Position numbers and translations under genes: made by a program. From Candidatus Corynebacterium faecipullorum (lineage in GTDB: Bacteria; Actinomycetota; Actinomycetes; Mycobacteriales; Mycobacteriaceae), in contig DXEO01000075.1 of the NCBI GenBank assembly GCA_019114925.1, positions 1 through 6,826 of the forward strand: a DNA stretch of 6,826 bases, read 5' to 3'. The notes beneath the pieces were generated by a model. That model was given only the letters and a program-made list of their open reading frames with translations. It was not told the origin of the DNA and ran no database searches. Positions 5,419-6,826 of the stretch are shown here, in pieces. Every line of letters begins with the position of its first letter. The first letter of the stretch is position 1.

Positions 5419-5466
5419 CTCTAGTTGAGGTTTAGAGTTTTTCTGACCCCGCTGACTCTATTAGAG
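5419..5466 (-). promoter_or_regulatory. Candidate promoter/operator region with alternating CTCTA and TAGAG elements
   Basis: The interval upstream of the 226-aa gene holds CTCTA at 5419-5423 and 5456-5460 and TAGAG at 5433-5437 and 5462-5466. They make two inverted repeats, one an 11 bp palindrome CTCTATTAGAG (5456-5466). The first is nested with a second inverted repeat, AACCTC (5416-5421) with GAGGTT (5427-5432). Leftward, 5455-5460 reads TAGAGT, a TANANT match for a -10 box inside the palindrome. No clear -35 is seen. The placement fits an operator, but the elements are short. Confidence 0.3.
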
Positions 5467-5521
5467 ATCCTCGCATTCGGCTGCGCGACACTCCGAAGGA
5501 ATTCACAGACTCCATCCAGCC

Positions 5522-6826
5522 TTATTTCTTGCCGGCGTAAAGGCGCTCGATATCCGCTGCGTAGCGCTGCGCCACGACATAGCGCTTGACCTTCATCGTG
5601 GGGGTGAGCTCGTTGTTCTCCTCGGTGAGGTCCTGGTCGAGGATGACGAACTTCTTGATGCCCTCGGCGTGGGAGACCGTAGCGTTGACCTGGTTGATGG
5701 CGTCCTGGATATCCGCGCGCAGTGCCGGATCCGCTGCCACCTCACGCATACCCTTGGTCGCGGAGATATTGTGATCGGCCTTCCAGCGCTTGAGCGCGTC
5801 CTCATCGAGTGTGAGCAAGACGCCGATGAACGGCTTGCCGTCGCCGACCACCATGGCCTGGGAAATCAGCGGGTGGGAGCGCAGGATATCTTCCATCGGC
5901 CCCGGCGAGACGTTCTTACCGCCAGCGGTGACGATGAGGTCCTTCTTGCGGCCGGTGATAACGAGTTTGCCGTCCTCATCAATCTCACCCAGGTCGCCGG
6001 TGTTGTACCAGCCGTCCTGCAGGGAGTTCTCTGTGGCCTCCTCGTTCTGCCAGTAGCCCTTGAAAACGATATCGCCCTTGATCATGATCTCGCCGTCGTC
6101 GTTAATGCGCATCGTCGTTCCACCGAGCGGCGGGCCGACGGTACCGATGGACTGATCAACGAAGTCCACGGCGGCAGCCGCGGCGGTCTCCGTCAGGCCA
6201 TAGCCCTCGTAGATGGTCACGCCAATGCCGCGGTACCAGTGCAGCAGGTCCTGCGAGATAGCCGAGCCACCGGAGATGCAGTACTTGACCTCGCCACCCA
6301 TGGCCTGGCGGATAGCGGAGTAAACCAGCTTGTCATAGGCCTTGCGCTTGGCCTTGAGCACGCGGTTGGGACCTTCCGGAGTATCCAATGCCTTCGAGTA
6401 CTCGATAGCGACCTTCTCAGCCCGGTCAAAGATGGCGCCTTTGAATGCGGATGAGGCGTGGGCCTTCGCGGACGCGCCGTTTCGCACCTTTTCAAACACG
6501 CGCGGCACGCCGAGGATGAGGTTCGGGCGGGAACGCGCGAACTCAATGGTGATGGTGCCGAAATCGGACCAATGGTTCTGGGAAGCGCCACCGATGGTGA
6601 CTGCCAGCGACACCGCGCGGCTAAAGACGTGGGCCAGGGGAAGGAAGGTCAGAACGTGGGAGCCCGGCACGGCGATGGCACCAATAGGGTTGGTCAGCAG
6701 GCCGCGCGCTTCAGCGAGCCAGTTGCGGTGGGTCAACATGCAGCCCTTGGGCCGCCCGGTGGTGCCGGAGGTGTACACCAGCGAGGCGACGTCATCAGTG
6801 CTCGTGGCTTCGATGCGCTGGTCGAC
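5522..6826 (-). CDS. fadD15: Long-chain fatty acid-CoA ligase, FadD15 type (N-terminus cut off by window)
   Basis: This ANL-superfamily enzyme activates long-chain fatty acids with ATP and then CoA. The frame is open to the right edge and ends at TAA (5522-5524), giving 434 residues; relatives are about 600 long, so some 170-180 N-terminal residues lie outside. The frame continues past the internal GTG at 6778 with DDVASLVYTSGTTG, so that GTG is not the start. Seen motifs, in window-protein numbering: phosphate loop TSGTTGRPKG (19-28), YGLTE (209-213), TGD (276-278), GRKKDLIVTAGGKNVSP (292-308) at the hinge, and TPTMKVKR near the end, whose K412 is the expected adenylation lysine. All catalytic motifs of the part present are intact. 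The C-terminal pattern fits the FadD15/long-chain (eukaryote-like) subgroup more than E. coli FadD. The exact substrate cannot be told from sequence. Confidence 0.93.
   Translation of the reverse strand, partial: VDQRIEATSTDDVASLVYTSGTTGRPKGCMLTHRNWLAEARGLLTNPIGAIAVPGSHVLTFLPLAHVFSRAVSLAVTIGGASQNHWSDFGTITIEFARSRPNLILGVPRVFEKVRNGASAKAHASSAFKGAIFDRAEKVAIEYSKALDTPEGPNRVLKAKRKAYDKLVYSAIRQAMGGEVKYCISGGSAISQDLLHWYRGIGVTIYEGYGLTETAAAAAVDFVDQSIGTVGPPLGGTTMRINDDGEIMIKGDIVFKGYWQNEEATENSLQDGWYNTGDLGEIDEDGKLVITGRKKDLIVTAGGKNVSPGPMEDILRSHPLISQAMVVGDGKPFIGVLLTLDEDALKRWKADHNISATKGMREVAADPALRADIQDAINQVNATVSHAEGIKKFVILDQDLTEENNELTPTMKVKRYVVAQRYAADIERLYAGKK

Noticed and set aside
5669..6454. 261-codon open frame on the plus strand
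   Set aside because: It is antisense to the acyl-CoA ligase, which carries all expected ANL motifs on the minus strand; no independent support was seen.
5522..6778. Complete acyl-CoA ligase starting at the GTG at 6778
   Set aside because: The GTG encodes a valine inside the phosphate-loop motif and the frame stays open to the window edge with matching family sequence, so the gene is partial.

Overview
The window looks like the chromosome of a high-GC actinobacterium, most likely a Corynebacterium. The evidence is the gene content and order (hemW-hrcA on one strand, a pair of CNNM/DUF21 membrane protein genes, then a FadD15-type acyl-CoA ligase), TANANT-like -10 boxes and the protein sequences. 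From memory this order matches the dnaJ2-hrcA-hemW-...-fadD15 block of Corynebacterium genomes; no database was searched. No phage, CRISPR, tRNA or rRNA signal is visible.

Layout. Positions 1-774 (minus) hold hrcA, the heat-shock repressor, cut at its C-terminus by the window edge. Upstream of it, with a 10 bp gap, is hemW (785-1930, minus), a radical-SAM heme chaperone. The 1931-2072 interval is divergent: overlapping -10 candidates fire left into hemW and right into a two-gene operon. That operon encodes two CNNM/CorC-type membrane proteins (2073-3446 and 3446-4513, TAATG overlap). The first has the full CNNM + CBS pair + CorC_HlyC architecture. The second is a shorter, degenerate paralogue without the C-terminal domain. 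A 202 bp convergent interval follows. It holds a hairpin over the stop codon, five copies of a 15-16 bp repeat with a 19-23 bp period, and a strong bidirectional terminator. Two leftward genes complete the window: an unrecognised helical protein (4716-5396) and a long-chain acyl-CoA ligase (5522-6826) whose N-terminus lies outside.

Most notable. The presumed mRNA leader of the CNNM operon contains a possible 20-codon upstream ORF that ends in four proline codons and a stop. Those proline codons form the 5' arm of a 10 bp hairpin whose 3' arm contains the ribosome-binding region of the first CNNM gene. The leader can also fold in an alternative way. For a family linked to Mg2+ handling, this resembles in principle the proline-rich leader peptides of enterobacterial Mg2+ transporter genes. 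The sequence here is unrelated and the function is an inference.

How the genes work together. hemW/hrcA is a conserved stress and heme-cofactor unit. The CNNM pair probably works as one membrane complex for divalent cation efflux or homeostasis. fadD15 feeds acyl-CoA (lipid) metabolism, and the role of its downstream neighbour is unknown.
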